Source: CAZTHK01 sp964613215
GTDB taxonomy: Bacteria; Krumholzibacteriota; Krumholzibacteriia; Krumholzibacteriales; CAZTHK01
DNA length: 64,000 nucleotides
Direction: 5' to 3'
Assembly (NCBI GenBank): GCA_964613215.1
Contig: CAZTHK010000009.1
Coordinates: 80,527 to 144,526 of the forward strand
The position numbers and the translations under genes are program-made. A model generated the notes under the pieces. That model saw only the letters and a list, made by a program, of their open reading frames with translations, made no database searches and had not been told where the DNA came from. Below are positions 18,132 through 27,358 of the stretch, piece by piece (positions within the stretch are counted from its first letter, which is position 1; every line of letters begins with the position of its first letter).

Positions 18132-19003
18132 TTACCGAGGAACTGATAAAGAAAGTACGGGTTCTCCAGATAACCACCAGGAAGGTAGTCAATGACATAC
18201 TGGCGGGTGGTTATGAGAGTGTGTTCAGGGGCAGGGGGATGGAGTTCGAGGAGGTCAGGGAATACATGCCCGGTGATGATGTTCGCACCATCGACTGGAA
18301 TGTAACCGCCCGTACCGGCCATCCCTATGTGAAGCGCTTTGTGGAAGAGAGGGAGTTGACGGTAATGTTTCTGGTGGATCTCTCCGCTTCCGGTGATTTC
18401 GGCAGTGTGGATAAACTCAAGAATGAACTGGCCGCCGAGTTCTGCGCCATGCTGGCTTTTTCAGCGGTCAAGAATAACGATAAGGTGGGGTTGATTGTAT
18501 TTACCGATCAGATAGAGATGTTTGTCCCCCCCAAAAAGGGTACCAGGCATGTTCTGCGGCTGATTCGCGATTTGCTCAACTTCAATCCCCGCCAGACCGA
18601 AACCGATCTGACCGGAGCCTTTGATTATCTGGGGAATGTGGTTAAAAAGAGAGCAGTAGTTTTTGTGGTATCCGATTTTCAGGCGGAGGGATTTGAGAAG
18701 AAGATGAGGGTGATGAGCAAACGCAACGATCTTATCGCTGTTCCCATAGTGGATCCCCGGGAGGTGGAACTTCCTGACGTGGGCCTGATAGAGCTGGAGG
18801 ATGCTGAAACCGGTGAAGTTGTGCTTCTGGATACGGGAAGTGAAGCAGTCAGGAACAGGTATAACCGGCTGGGCAGAGAGAGGTCTGAGTATTTCAGGGA
18901 ACTGTTCGCTTCCATGGGAGTAGACAGTGTGGAAATATCCACCGGCCGGGATTATATTCCCCGGCTGGTTAAGTTTTTCAGGATGAGAGCCAGAAGGTAC
19001 TGA
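18128..19003 (+). CDS. DUF58 domain protein of the Bat operon
   Basis: The 291-residue protein has the DUF58 hallmark YESVFRGRGMEFEEVREYMPGDDVRTIDWNVTAR, then YVKRFVEERELTVMFLVDLSASGDFGS, in which a VWA-like metal-site strand begins. DUF58 proteins are regular partners of MoxR ATPases. Its start overlaps the moxR stop by four bases. No membrane segment is evident, so it is probably cytoplasmic. The exact biochemical role is not known for the family. Confidence 0.92.
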   Translation: MITEELIKKVRVLQITTRKVVNDILAGGYESVFRGRGMEFEEVREYMPGDDVRTIDWNVTARTGHPYVKRFVEERELTVMFLVDLSASGDFGSVDKLKNELAAEFCAMLAFSAVKNNDKVGLIVFTDQIEMFVPPKKGTRHVLRLIRDLLNFNPRQTETDLTGAFDYLGNVVKKRAVVFVVSDFQAEGFEKKMRVMSKRNDLIAVPIVDPREVELPDVGLIELEDAETGEVVLLDTGSEAVRNRYNRLGRERSEYFRELFASMGVDSVEISTGRDYIPRLVKFFRMRARRY

Positions 19004-19040
19004 CCGGCAAAGCGGTACCGGTAGAAGGCAGGAGGAGAGC

Positions 19041-20096
19041 ATGTCTGATGATCTGAAACTCAGTCTGAACAGTAAGGGAGAAAAGCCCGGGAGGAATAAA
19101 TTCCTTACCGTGATGGTATTGGTATTACTGGCAGTGGGCATAGTCAATATTGCTCTTCATATCCGGGGGGATGATCAGAGGGGCAGGGGAGGAAATCTCT
19201 CCGGGCGAAAACTGGAGAAACTGGCCCTGAAGCTGGAGAAGAGAAATCTGGCCCTGCCGGCAGCCCGGGCATGGATAGAGTATATGGAAAAGAACGGGCT
19301 GGACCGGGGGGAGAGCGCCCGCATCTGGTACAGAATAGGCAAGCTTTACCATCAGAGCGGAGATTATGCAGAGGCCCTAAATGCCTACTACCGGTCTGAA
19401 TCCTTCTCCCGGCTGGAGGATCTGGAGGATGAGATCTCCAGGAGAGTAAGTGAATGTCTGGAGAGCCTGGGAAGGTTTGCCGCCATGAGATCCGAGCTGG
19501 AGAGAAGGACCGCATTTGCTCCTGCCGATTCCGCCGGCGGGGAAGAGATAGTTGCAGAGATAGGAAACTGGAGGATCAGCCGTTCCGAACTGGATATGCT
19601 GATAGAATCGGAGATCGAATTTCAGATCTCGCAACTGGCCTCCAATCTGAGTGCAGAGGAGAGGAAGTCTCAGAAGGAGAAACTTCTGGATAATGTTTTC
19701 CGGGAGGGAAACCGGGCTGAATGGCTGCAAAGCTTCATAGCCCGGGAGCTGCTTTACCGGGAGGCGGTGAAGGAGGGACTTCAGAAGGATAACAGAGTAA
19801 GACAACTGATCAGGAATATGGAGAGAAAGGTTCTGGCTCAGCAGTACCTGGCGGATAAATATCAATCCCGGATCCAGGTCACTCCGCAGGACCTGAGGGA
19901 ATATTATAATGCCCATCCGGATGAATTCAAAGAGGATGAGGAACAGCTGGAATTCCAGGAGGTAAAAGGCCAGGTATATATGATAGTACGATCCGGGAGG
20001 GAGAGAGAGGTGCAGAGCGATATACTGCAGCAGCTCAGGGATAAATACGATGTGGTGATTCATCGCTCCAGGCTGGGAGGAGAGACTTCAGATTAA
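19041..20096 (+). CDS. Membrane-anchored TPR/SurA-like protein lacking the parvulin domain
   Basis: The 351-residue product has one N-terminal membrane segment (FLTVMVLVLLAVGIVNIALHI), TPR-like helices (IWYRIGKLYHQSGDYAEALNAYYRS), and then a SurA N-domain-like region (EIGNWRISRSELDMLIESEI, FIARELLYREAVKEG). It finishes with the helix and strand that normally follow the PPIase domain (FQEVKGQVYMIV, LQQLRDKYDVVIH). The parvulin domain itself appears neatly absent: DLREYYNAHPDEF runs straight into the C-terminal helix. I infer a periplasmic chaperone without isomerase activity. It lies inside the Bat operon, after DUF58. Confidence 0.7.
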   Translation: MSDDLKLSLNSKGEKPGRNKFLTVMVLVLLAVGIVNIALHIRGDDQRGRGGNLSGRKLEKLALKLEKRNLALPAARAWIEYMEKNGLDRGESARIWYRIGKLYHQSGDYAEALNAYYRSESFSRLEDLEDEISRRVSECLESLGRFAAMRSELERRTAFAPADSAGGEEIVAEIGNWRISRSELDMLIESEIEFQISQLASNLSAEERKSQKEKLLDNVFREGNRAEWLQSFIARELLYREAVKEGLQKDNRVRQLIRNMERKVLAQQYLADKYQSRIQVTPQDLREYYNAHPDEFKEDEEQLEFQEVKGQVYMIVRSGREREVQSDILQQLRDKYDVVIHRSRLGGETSD

Positions 20097-20152
20097 CAGG
20101 AGTTCTCCCCTGACCATGAGGGCGACTTGGGATTAATGGAGCCAAGGCAAGT

Positions 20153-21181
20153 ATGAGAAGGAAGTACTGGCAGAATTCAAACACCTGTTTGCGGGGCTGG
20201 GGATTGATCCTGGTTATGCTGCTGGTGTCCTGGCTTTCCTGCGGCAATGGAGAAGAGCAGGAAAAGGCGGAGGAGAGTTATCAGATAAACCGCCAGTACA
20301 GGCGGGGGCCGGCTGTTTTCAGGGTGGCGGTAAGTAGAGAGGAGATAACCATAGCGGACCGGGTTGATCTTCTGCTGGAAGCCAGGGTTGAGGAGGGGTA
20401 TCAGGTCCGGCTTCCCAGGTTCGGTGATAAACTGGAACAATTCGGGATTGTGGATTATACCACTCCCTCTCCGGTCATAGGGGAGGAGGGAGAGATAATC
20501 ACCAGGCGGTTATATGAACTGGAGCCCTTTCTGTCCGGAGAATACAGGATACCGCCGATGAAGGCGGAATTCTGGATGGAGGGGGACACCCTGATTCACC
20601 AGGTGGAATCGGATACCATCAAGGTGATGGTCAATTCACTTCTGCCCGGTGATGTGGCGGAGAGAGAGCTGAAGGATATTGCTCCTCCCGCCGCAATACC
20701 GGCCGGTTATTCCAATGTGTTTATTATTGCAGCCATAGCAGTTGTGATTGCAGGTACAGCTGTCCTGACAGTATGGTGGAGAAGGAGAAGAAGAAAGAGA
20801 GTGAAGGCGCCTGCCCCCAGGGCGCATCAGATTGCATTCGCCCGGCTGGAACAGCTTCTGGCCAGGGAGCTGGTGGAGCAGAAGAAGTACCGGGAATTCA
20901 CCGCGGAGCTGGCGGATATACTGAGGTATTATATCGAAGACCGTTTCGGAATCAGGGCTCCGGAACAGACCACCGAAGAATTTCTCTCCCAGGCCACTTC
21001 CCGTCTGGAGGTGGATCCGGGACAGCAGGAGATACTCAGGCAGTTCCTGATTCACTCCGATCTGGTCAAATTCGCAGCCCTGGAGCCTTCCCCCCAGGAG
21101 GTAAAGAGATCATTTGAAACCTGCAGGGACTTTATCGAAACCACCAAAACGGAGGAGGAGGTGAAGGAAGAGGCCGCCTGA
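20153..21181 (+). CDS. Short BatD-like membrane protein of the Bat operon
   Basis: The N-terminus is a signal sequence ending in WLSCG, possibly a lipoprotein site though the -3 Trp is unusual. Residues about 45-165 form a BatD-like beta-sandwich (VAVSREEITIADRVDLLLEARVEEGYQVRLPRFGD, LEPFLSGEYRIPPM). A membrane segment follows (VFIIAAIAVVIAGTAVLTVWW), then an Arg/Lys patch and a cytoplasmic helical domain (FTAELADILRYYIEDRFGIRAPEQTTEEFL) of the kind found at the C-terminus of BatD and DUF4381 proteins. The 342-residue gene sits 14 bases before batA. It is a second, shorter relative of the batD gene further downstream. Confidence 0.8.
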   Translation: MRRKYWQNSNTCLRGWGLILVMLLVSWLSCGNGEEQEKAEESYQINRQYRRGPAVFRVAVSREEITIADRVDLLLEARVEEGYQVRLPRFGDKLEQFGIVDYTTPSPVIGEEGEIITRRLYELEPFLSGEYRIPPMKAEFWMEGDTLIHQVESDTIKVMVNSLLPGDVAERELKDIAPPAAIPAGYSNVFIIAAIAVVIAGTAVLTVWWRRRRRKRVKAPAPRAHQIAFARLEQLLARELVEQKKYREFTAELADILRYYIEDRFGIRAPEQTTEEFLSQATSRLEVDPGQQEILRQFLIHSDLVKFAALEPSPQEVKRSFETCRDFIETTKTEEEVKEEAA

Positions 21182-21195
21182 AGGCCCTAGGGACG

Positions 21196-22245
21196 ATGAT
21201 AAGGTTTGCCTCTCCATGGGTATTTGTAATACTGGCGGTTATTCCGTTGATATTCCTGCTGCGCCGGAGATACCTCAGGGGTGCCAGTGTGCAGTTTTCA
21301 TCGGTTCGAAATGCCCGCAGAGCGGGGGTCTCCCTGCGCCAGAGACTGGCCTGGATACCGGTAGTTCTCAGGGTGGTTGTCCTGATTCTGCTGATAGTGG
21401 CACTGGCCAGGCCTCAAATGGGAAGGGAAAAGGTGAAGGATGTTACCGAGGGTATTGCTATAGAGATGGTGATAGACCGTTCCAGCAGTATGAAGGCGGA
21501 GATGGAATACCAGCGGAGAAGAATGAGCAGGCTGGAGGTGGTAAAGAGAGTGTTCCGGGAATTTCTGATGGGGAATGACCGGGATCTTCCGGGCAGACCC
21601 AACGACCTGGTAGGTATAATAAGCTTTGCCAGGTATGCTGATACCATGGCTCCTCTGACCCTGGGGCATGGAGCTCTGATGCGATTCCTGGAAAGTGTCC
21701 AGCTGGTAAAGAGGCGCAGCGAAGACGGCACCGCCATTGGTGATGCCATAGCGCTGGCAGCGGCCAGGCTGAAAACTGCGGGGGAACAGGGGAACGGTGG
21801 AGAGGATTCGGGCTATGATATCAAGAGCAGGATAATTATTCTGCTGACCGACGGGCAGAATAATTTCGGAAAGAGAACCCCGGTGGAAGCGGCCAGGCTG
21901 GCCGCCAGATGGGGAATAAAGGTATATACCATTGGAGTGGGAGGGGAAGGGGTCAGTGCCATGAAGACCCTGTTCGGCAATTTCAAGGTTCCGGTGGGGG
22001 GAAGGGTAGATACGGAGACACTCTCAGAAGTGGCTGAAATAACCGGAGGAATATTCAGGGAGGCTGAGGATGACCGGTCACTCAGAGAGATTTACCGGGA
22101 GATCGACCGGCTGGAAAAGACAGAGATCGAATCGGTCAGGTATGTGGATTACAGTGAGATGTTTGTTCCCTTCGCCCTGGCGGGGTTGTGCTGCCTGCTG
22201 CTGGAGGTGCTGCTGGCTCAAACAATATTCAGGAGGATTCCTTAA
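21196..22245 (+). CDS. batA: VWA-domain membrane protein BatA
   Basis: The 349-residue protein has an N-terminal hydrophobic pair (FASPWVFVILAVIPLIFLL and LRVVVLILLIVALARP), a VWA domain with MIDAS motif MVIDRSSSM (DxSxS), the Thr-containing strand and ITGGIFREAEDDRSLREIYREIDRLEK, and a final membrane helix (FALAGLCCLLLEVLLAQTIF). The domain order and the ALARPQMGREK junction are typical of BatA. The VWA domain is expected to face the periplasm and bind a metal ion. BatB follows six bases later. Confidence 0.93.
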   Translation: MIRFASPWVFVILAVIPLIFLLRRRYLRGASVQFSSVRNARRAGVSLRQRLAWIPVVLRVVVLILLIVALARPQMGREKVKDVTEGIAIEMVIDRSSSMKAEMEYQRRRMSRLEVVKRVFREFLMGNDRDLPGRPNDLVGIISFARYADTMAPLTLGHGALMRFLESVQLVKRRSEDGTAIGDAIALAAARLKTAGEQGNGGEDSGYDIKSRIIILLTDGQNNFGKRTPVEAARLAARWGIKVYTIGVGGEGVSAMKTLFGNFKVPVGGRVDTETLSEVAEITGGIFREAEDDRSLREIYREIDRLEKTEIESVRYVDYSEMFVPFALAGLCCLLLEVLLAQTIFRRIP

Positions 22246-22250
22246 CCGGC

Positions 22251-23264
22251 ATGCATTTTGGTAATGTAAATATGCTCTCCCTGCTGTGGATAATTCCGGC
22301 CATGGTGGCTCTCTATATTTGGGCGGCCTGCCGTCGGAGGAAGCTGCTGGAGAAGTTTGTGGAGGCTGACCTGCTGGACAGGATAAACCTTTTCCTCCAC
22401 CGGTCCGGGAGAAGATGGAAGGCTGTGCTGGTCATTATCAGCTTCGTATTTATTGTAATCTCTCTGGCCCGGCCGGCCTGGAATCCCAGAGCCCGGACGG
22501 TAAAGAGAAGGGGAAGGGATATAGTTTTCGTGCTGGATGTTTCCAGGAGTATGCTGGCGGAGGATCTGGCTCCCAACCGTCTGGACAGAGCCAAGCTGGC
22601 CATTACCGATATGATAGATAAGCTCAAGGGCGACCGGGTGGCACTGGTGGCTTTCTCGGGCTCAGCTGTGTTGAAGTGTCCCCTTACTCTGGATTACGGT
22701 TTTTTCAAATTAATGCTGTCGCAGGTGGATGTATACAGCGTTTCCCGGGGAGGAACCATGATAGGGGATGCCATCAGAAAGGGGCTGGATGAAGGGTTCG
22801 ATGATCAGGAGAAGAAGTATAAGGATATCATACTTATTACCGATGGCGAGGATCACGATTCCTTCCCCGTTCAGGCAGCCGAGGAGGCTGGCAAGAGGGG
22901 AGTTAGAATAATTGCGGTGGGATTGGGAGATGAGAATCAGGGTAAGCGGATTCCCATTACCGATGAGCAGGGAAACCGCACCTTTATGACCTATAAAGGC
23001 CGTGAGGTCTGGAGCAGGCTGGATGCCGCTACCCTCAGAAAGATGGTCAACCAGACACCGGGAGGGAGATATCTCAATGTCGCCACCGGTGCCATAGACC
23101 TGGGTAAGGTATATACCAGGCTTATCCAGAATGAGGAGAAGAGGGAGATGGAAACCAGAACGGTGAAATTGTATCAGGAGAAGTATCAGATTTTCCTCTC
23201 GGTGGCGGTTTTCCTGCTGGTGGTAGAGATGGTAACCGGAGAACGGAGGAGGCGCAGAAAGTGA
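22251..23264 (+). CDS. batB: VWA-domain membrane protein BatB
   Basis: BatB is the second VWA protein of the Bat complex. The start is placed at ATG 22251, just after the batA stop, with AGGAGG at 22231; this gives 337 residues. Two N-terminal hydrophobic segments (LSLLWIIPAMVALYIWAAC, VLVIISFVFIVISLARP) precede the VWA domain, with MIDAS VFVLDVSRSMLAEDL followed by PNRLDRAK and the TDGEDHDS loop. A C-terminal membrane helix (FLSVAVFLLVVEMVTG) ends it. Its stop overlaps the batC GTG start. Confidence 0.93.
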   Translation: MHFGNVNMLSLLWIIPAMVALYIWAACRRRKLLEKFVEADLLDRINLFLHRSGRRWKAVLVIISFVFIVISLARPAWNPRARTVKRRGRDIVFVLDVSRSMLAEDLAPNRLDRAKLAITDMIDKLKGDRVALVAFSGSAVLKCPLTLDYGFFKLMLSQVDVYSVSRGGTMIGDAIRKGLDEGFDDQEKKYKDIILITDGEDHDSFPVQAAEEAGKRGVRIIAVGLGDENQGKRIPITDEQGNRTFMTYKGREVWSRLDAATLRKMVNQTPGGRYLNVATGAIDLGKVYTRLIQNEEKREMETRTVKLYQEKYQIFLSVAVFLLVVEMVTGERRRRRK

Positions 23265-24388
23265 AGAACAGATTAACCGGCACTGTCATAGCTGGACTCA
23301 GTTTTACCCTCCTTTTGCTGTTATGTAATGGCAGGGCGATGGGTGATTCAGCCAGAGACCTGGTTTCCCGGGGGAATGATCAGTTTCAGCAGGGAAATTA
23401 TCAGAAGGCCATAGAGTACTATGACCGGGCATCGGTTAGAGATCCGGAGTCTGCAGTGATACTCTTCAATCTTGGAGATGCCTATTACCGGAAGGACGAT
23501 TATGGAAAGGCCCGTGAGTTCTTTGAAAAGACCACCATGAAATCGACCAGTCTTTCACTGGAGGGCAGGGCCTGGTACAATATGGGTAACTGTGCTTTCC
23601 GGGAGGGTGACCGCCAGCTTGACAGCGATATGGAGAAGGCTCTTCAATCATACCGGGAAAGTGTAAAACTTTACTATACCGCTCTGGCGAAGGATTCCAC
23701 CCTTACCGAAGCCAAGCACAACATGGAGATAGCCCGTCTCAAGATCAAAGATCTTCTGGACAGGATTAAGCAGCGTAGAAAGGAGATGGAAAAACAGCAG
23801 AAGGAAATGAAGGCGGTAGTGGATTCCCTGTTGGCGCTTATCCGGCGTCAGCAGGTTGCGCTGGACAGATCAGTCCAGCTGGACCAGGACAGCAGCATGG
23901 ATCCACAGAGGCGCCGGGTGGAGACGGCCAGAGCAAAGGAATACCAGGAATCCATACAGGAGGGAACCGCGGAGGTAATCAACAGGATCAACCAGATCAG
24001 CAGCAAGCAGAAGGCACCACCTCTGGAAAATGCGGTTGCCCGTCTGGATAGCTCCGTCACCAGTCAGGAGGATGCCATCAGCGATCTAAAAGAAGCAATG
24101 CCGGGCCGGGCTGTTCCGGATCAGCAGACCTCTCTTGAACAGATGAAACGGGCCCTGGAAAAGCTGACCGGCGGGGAGAAGGGAAGTAAGCAGCAGAATA
24201 ATCAGAAGGACAAACAGGGGCAGCAGCCCCGGGAACAGCAGAATCAGCAGGGAAGAAAGAAACAGCAGCAGAATAAGAAGCAGCACGCTCAGACCGCCCG
24301 GGAAATCCTGGATGAGGAACGTAAGAACAGGGAGGAGAGAAGGAGAGCAGCTGCCGGGGGTTACCGGCGGGTGGAAAAGGACTGGTAG
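23261..24388 (+). CDS. batC: TPR protein BatC
   Basis: The GTG start at 23261 overlaps the batB stop (GTGA). A signal peptide (VIAGLSFTLLLLLCNGRAMG) is followed by TPRs (NDQFQQGNYQKAIEYYDRAS, FNLGDAYYRKDDYGKAREFF), a coiled-coil stretch rich in Lys/Glu/Gln, and a Gln/Asn-rich low-complexity tail from about residue 305 (QQNNQKDKQGQQPREQQNQQ). The end (EERKNREERRR, VEKDW) matches the C-terminus of BatC-type proteins. The TPRs probably scaffold the periplasmic BatA/BatB domains. Confidence 0.85.
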   Translation: MKNRLTGTVIAGLSFTLLLLLCNGRAMGDSARDLVSRGNDQFQQGNYQKAIEYYDRASVRDPESAVILFNLGDAYYRKDDYGKAREFFEKTTMKSTSLSLEGRAWYNMGNCAFREGDRQLDSDMEKALQSYRESVKLYYTALAKDSTLTEAKHNMEIARLKIKDLLDRIKQRRKEMEKQQKEMKAVVDSLLALIRRQQVALDRSVQLDQDSSMDPQRRRVETARAKEYQESIQEGTAEVINRINQISSKQKAPPLENAVARLDSSVTSQEDAISDLKEAMPGRAVPDQQTSLEQMKRALEKLTGGEKGSKQQNNQKDKQGQQPREQQNQQGRKKQQQNKKQHAQTAREILDEERKNREERRRAAAGGYRRVEKDW

Positions 24389-24397
24389 AATTAAAGC

Positions 24398-26296
24398 ATG
24401 AATTCAAGCAGACACGGATATGAATCATTTTATTGCCGGGTGCACTCGCTGATCGTTTACCTGGCGGTGTTTACCCTCTGCATATCTGTTCCCGGGTTTT
24501 TTCTGCCCGGGGATGCCTCAGCCGCTGAGATTTCGGTACGGCTTAATGTGGAATCCAGGGATGTATACCAGGGGGAATCATTCCTGGTTCAGATAGAGGT
24601 AAATGGGACAGATCAGGCGGATCCCCCCGGCTTCTCCGGGGTGGATGGCTTTTCGGTGGAGTATATGGGCGGATCCAACAACAGCAGTCAATCCATCTCC
24701 ATAATAAATGGAAAAGTGGAGAGGGTGGTTAGGAAGGTCTATGTTTTTAATTACCGGTTTACTCCTCTCAGAACCGGCAGGCTGACCATACCGCCGGTGA
24801 AGGTAGATGCAGAAGGGGAGGTCTTTACCACCCGGGAGGTTACCATAGCGGTAAGAAAACCGGGGAAGAGTGATGACTTCAAGCTCCGTATCGATCTCTC
24901 GGACCAGCAGTGTTACACCGGGGAGCCGGTGGTTATGACCGTTACCTGGTATCTGAGAAAGAATATCGGGGATTTCCGGTTTACCATTCCGGTGCTGGAG
25001 GATGATTCCTTCGATTTCATGGATCCCGGGGTGGAGATCGACAGAAACAGGAAATACCACCGGATCAGAGTGGGGGGGGAGGAGGTAATCGCCGAGGAGG
25101 GGAGTGGAATACTGGAGGGCAGGAGGTATACCACCCTCAAATTCAGTAAGGTGATGATCCCCCGCCAGGCGGGCACTTTCGCTATTCCCGAGGCAGTGGT
25201 GGAGTGTGAAGCCATAACCGGGAGAAGCATCGATGATTTCTTCTCTGATGATTTCTTCAGCAGCAGGAGGAACAGGCGGAGAAAATATGTGGTATCCTCC
25301 AACCCCCTCACTCTCCGGGTAAAGCAGCTGCCCCTGGAGGGGCAGCCTCCGGATTTCTCGGGTCATGTGGGGGAGTACCGTATTTCAACTTCGGCTGATC
25401 CGGTGAAGGTGAATGTGGGAGATCCCATAACCCTCAAAGTGACCCTGGAGGGAGCAGATTATCTGGGCAATGTGGAATTGCCTCCCCTGCAGGAACAGGA
25501 AGAACTGACCAGGGATTTCAAGGTGCCGGAGGAGAGGGCGGCGGGAAAAATAGATAATGGAAAGAAGGTCTTTACCCAGACCATCAGGGCCCGTAATGAT
25601 CAGACAACCCGGATCCCTTCCATCCAGCTGGTGTACTTCGATACCGGCCAGGAGGAATATAAGGTTGCCAGGTCGAAGCCTGTTCCTATAGAGGTAAGTC
25701 CCACCAGGATAGTTACTGCCAGGGATGCAGAAGGTATCCGGGGGGAACAGGCCTCTGCTCCCCTGGAGAAATGGAAGGAGGGAATAGCATATAACTATCA
25801 GGGGGAAAATGTGATCGAGCCGCAGAGCCCGGCCGGTATCTCATTTTTCGGCAAGGGACAGAATCTGATGATGCTGACAGTTCCCCCCCTGGTTTATATT
25901 GTGCTTCTGTTATCCACTGTGTTGATCAGGAAGCGCCGTGCCAGGCCTGAGGCCAGACTGTCCAGGGGTGCGCACAAACGGTTCAACAGGAGGGTAAAAT
26001 CCATATCCGGGGAGCCGGACCTTTCTTACTCCGATTTCTGCAGTAAGATGACCGAGGCGTTGAGGAATTACCTGGGGGAAAGATTCGGCCGTCCCGGTTC
26101 GGCCATTACCGGCAGGGATGTGGAGGGTATACTCAGAGAGAGGGGAGTATCCGGTGATGTGGTTTCGGAGGTCAAGAATGCAATGGAGACCCTGGAGGCG
26201 GGGAGTTTCGCCGGCCGGGGGGGGCAGACCATAGGCAGTGAGGATCTTGCCGGTATGGTTGCCGGAACAGTAAAAAAACTGGAGAAGAGTCTGTGA
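24398..26296 (+). CDS. batD: BatD family protein
   Basis: The 632-residue product has a signal sequence (VYLAVFTLCISVPGFFLPGDASA), then the BatD beta-sandwich repeats (VRLNVESRDVYQGESFLVQIEV, FTPLRTGRLTIPPVKV, LSDQQCYTGEPVVMTVTWYL). A membrane helix follows near residue 490 (LMMLTVPPLVYIVLLLSTVLI), with a cytoplasmic helical domain (YSDFCSKMTEALRNYLGERFG). The acidic DDFFSDDFFSSRRNRRRK loop in the middle is typical of the family. It was named for aerotolerance in Bacteroides; the molecular function is unresolved. Its stop overlaps the batE start. Confidence 0.93.
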   Translation: MNSSRHGYESFYCRVHSLIVYLAVFTLCISVPGFFLPGDASAAEISVRLNVESRDVYQGESFLVQIEVNGTDQADPPGFSGVDGFSVEYMGGSNNSSQSISIINGKVERVVRKVYVFNYRFTPLRTGRLTIPPVKVDAEGEVFTTREVTIAVRKPGKSDDFKLRIDLSDQQCYTGEPVVMTVTWYLRKNIGDFRFTIPVLEDDSFDFMDPGVEIDRNRKYHRIRVGGEEVIAEEGSGILEGRRYTTLKFSKVMIPRQAGTFAIPEAVVECEAITGRSIDDFFSDDFFSSRRNRRRKYVVSSNPLTLRVKQLPLEGQPPDFSGHVGEYRISTSADPVKVNVGDPITLKVTLEGADYLGNVELPPLQEQEELTRDFKVPEERAAGKIDNGKKVFTQTIRARNDQTTRIPSIQLVYFDTGQEEYKVARSKPVPIEVSPTRIVTARDAEGIRGEQASAPLEKWKEGIAYNYQGENVIEPQSPAGISFFGKGQNLMMLTVPPLVYIVLLLSTVLIRKRRARPEARLSRGAHKRFNRRVKSISGEPDLSYSDFCSKMTEALRNYLGERFGRPGSAITGRDVEGILRERGVSGDVVSEVKNAMETLEAGSFAGRGGQTIGSEDLAGMVAGTVKKLEKSL

Positions 26297-27129
26297 TAAA
26301 CGGGAGAATAATATTAATTCTTATTCTGTCCCTGGTTGTTACGGGGTGGATGACCGGCCCTGCAGCCAGCCGGGACACTGCTGCCGGAACCGGTGTGGAG
26401 GGCCATCTGGAGAAGGCGGAAAAATGGTATCGAAAGGCTGTTGACCTGGACCGGTCTGATCCGGATTCCGCCCGCTATTACTACATGAAATCAATCATGC
26501 ACTACCGCTGGATAGTGGAGGAGGGGGGAATCGATAACGGGAAACTGTACTATAATATAGGTAATGCCTACTTCAGGCTGGGTGATGTAGGCAGGGCCAT
26601 ACTTAACTACCGCCGTGCTTCCCTTTATATTCCAGGCGACCAGAATCTTAAAACCAACCTGGATTATGCCAGAAGCAGAAAGGTGGACAGGGCGGAGAGC
26701 AGGGAGAGCACAAAGATCTTCAGGACGCTATTTTTTCTGCACTACGATATACCATTCCAGCTCAGGGGAATGATCTCCACTGTTTCATTTGCCCTCATCT
26801 GGATACTGGCAGCTGTTCATCTCTTTCTGAAGAGGAGTTGGATAAAGATCTCCCTGATTGTAGTTGTGGTGGTGTGTGTATTATTTCTTGCCTCCGTTAC
26901 GGTAGAAATGATTGACCGTTCACAGAATCCCGCCGGAGTTATTGTTGCCGGTGAGATAGTTGCCAGAAAGGGAGATGCCCGGACATACCAGCCCAGTTTT
27001 ACCGAACCACTTCATTCCGGAACGGAGTTTACCCTGGTGGAGAGAAGGGGTGATTGGTGGCATATTCAGCTGGTCAACGGGGAGAAGTGCTGGATTCCTT
27101 CGGAGGGGGGCGAGCTGGTGATGGAATAA
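26293..27129 (+). CDS. batE: BatE: TPR, membrane helices and SH3-like domain
   Basis: The GTG start overlaps the batD stop by four bases. A signal peptide precedes TPRs (LYYNIGNAYFRLGDVGRAILNYRRASLY). Two membrane helices follow (GMISTVSFALIWILAAVHLFL, ISLIVVVVVCVLFLASVTV), then a bacterial SH3-like domain (IVARKGDARTYQPSF, LHSGTEFTLVERRGDWWHIQLVNGEKCWIP). This TPR-TM-TM-SH3 order is characteristic of BatE. It is the last gene of the operon; a 740-base non-coding stretch follows. Confidence 0.9.
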   Translation: MINGRIILILILSLVVTGWMTGPAASRDTAAGTGVEGHLEKAEKWYRKAVDLDRSDPDSARYYYMKSIMHYRWIVEEGGIDNGKLYYNIGNAYFRLGDVGRAILNYRRASLYIPGDQNLKTNLDYARSRKVDRAESRESTKIFRTLFFLHYDIPFQLRGMISTVSFALIWILAAVHLFLKRSWIKISLIVVVVVCVLFLASVTVEMIDRSQNPAGVIVAGEIVARKGDARTYQPSFTEPLHSGTEFTLVERRGDWWHIQLVNGEKCWIPSEGGELVME

Positions 27130-27307
27130 TTATAATTCCCCCCACCGGCCAATCTGTTTTTTGCCACAATCAGAGAGCGCTGGTATTCCGGGGAAGACTC
27201 CGGAGGGAGTTATTCCTCTGGTTGCCCGGAGCCTCCTTATGTTCTGTAACAAAACAGTGTAACCGGTTCGTTACGCCCGGAAAAAATGTTACTTCAGTAA
27301 TTCTTTG

Positions 27308-27313
27308 TATAAT
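27308..27313 (+). promoter_or_regulatory. Perfect -10 box (TATAAT) upstream of the palindrome
   Basis: TATAAT occurs here in intergenic sequence, but the expected -35 position (around 27285) holds only AATGTT. It is therefore either an activator-dependent promoter or chance in AT-rich DNA. The palindrome at 27341 would lie about 20 bases after the transcription start. Confidence 0.35.
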
Positions 27314-27340
27314 ATATAGATATCGCCGGGGTCATATTTT

Positions 27341-27358
27341 TGTAATAAAATTATTACA
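27341..27358. promoter_or_regulatory. 18-base perfect palindrome, candidate operator
   Basis: TGTAATAA-AA-TTATTACA is a perfect inverted repeat with 8-base arms, the size expected for a dimeric helix-turn-helix regulator. It lies 28 bases after a TATAAT. The cognate regulator is not identifiable from the window. Confidence 0.4.
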
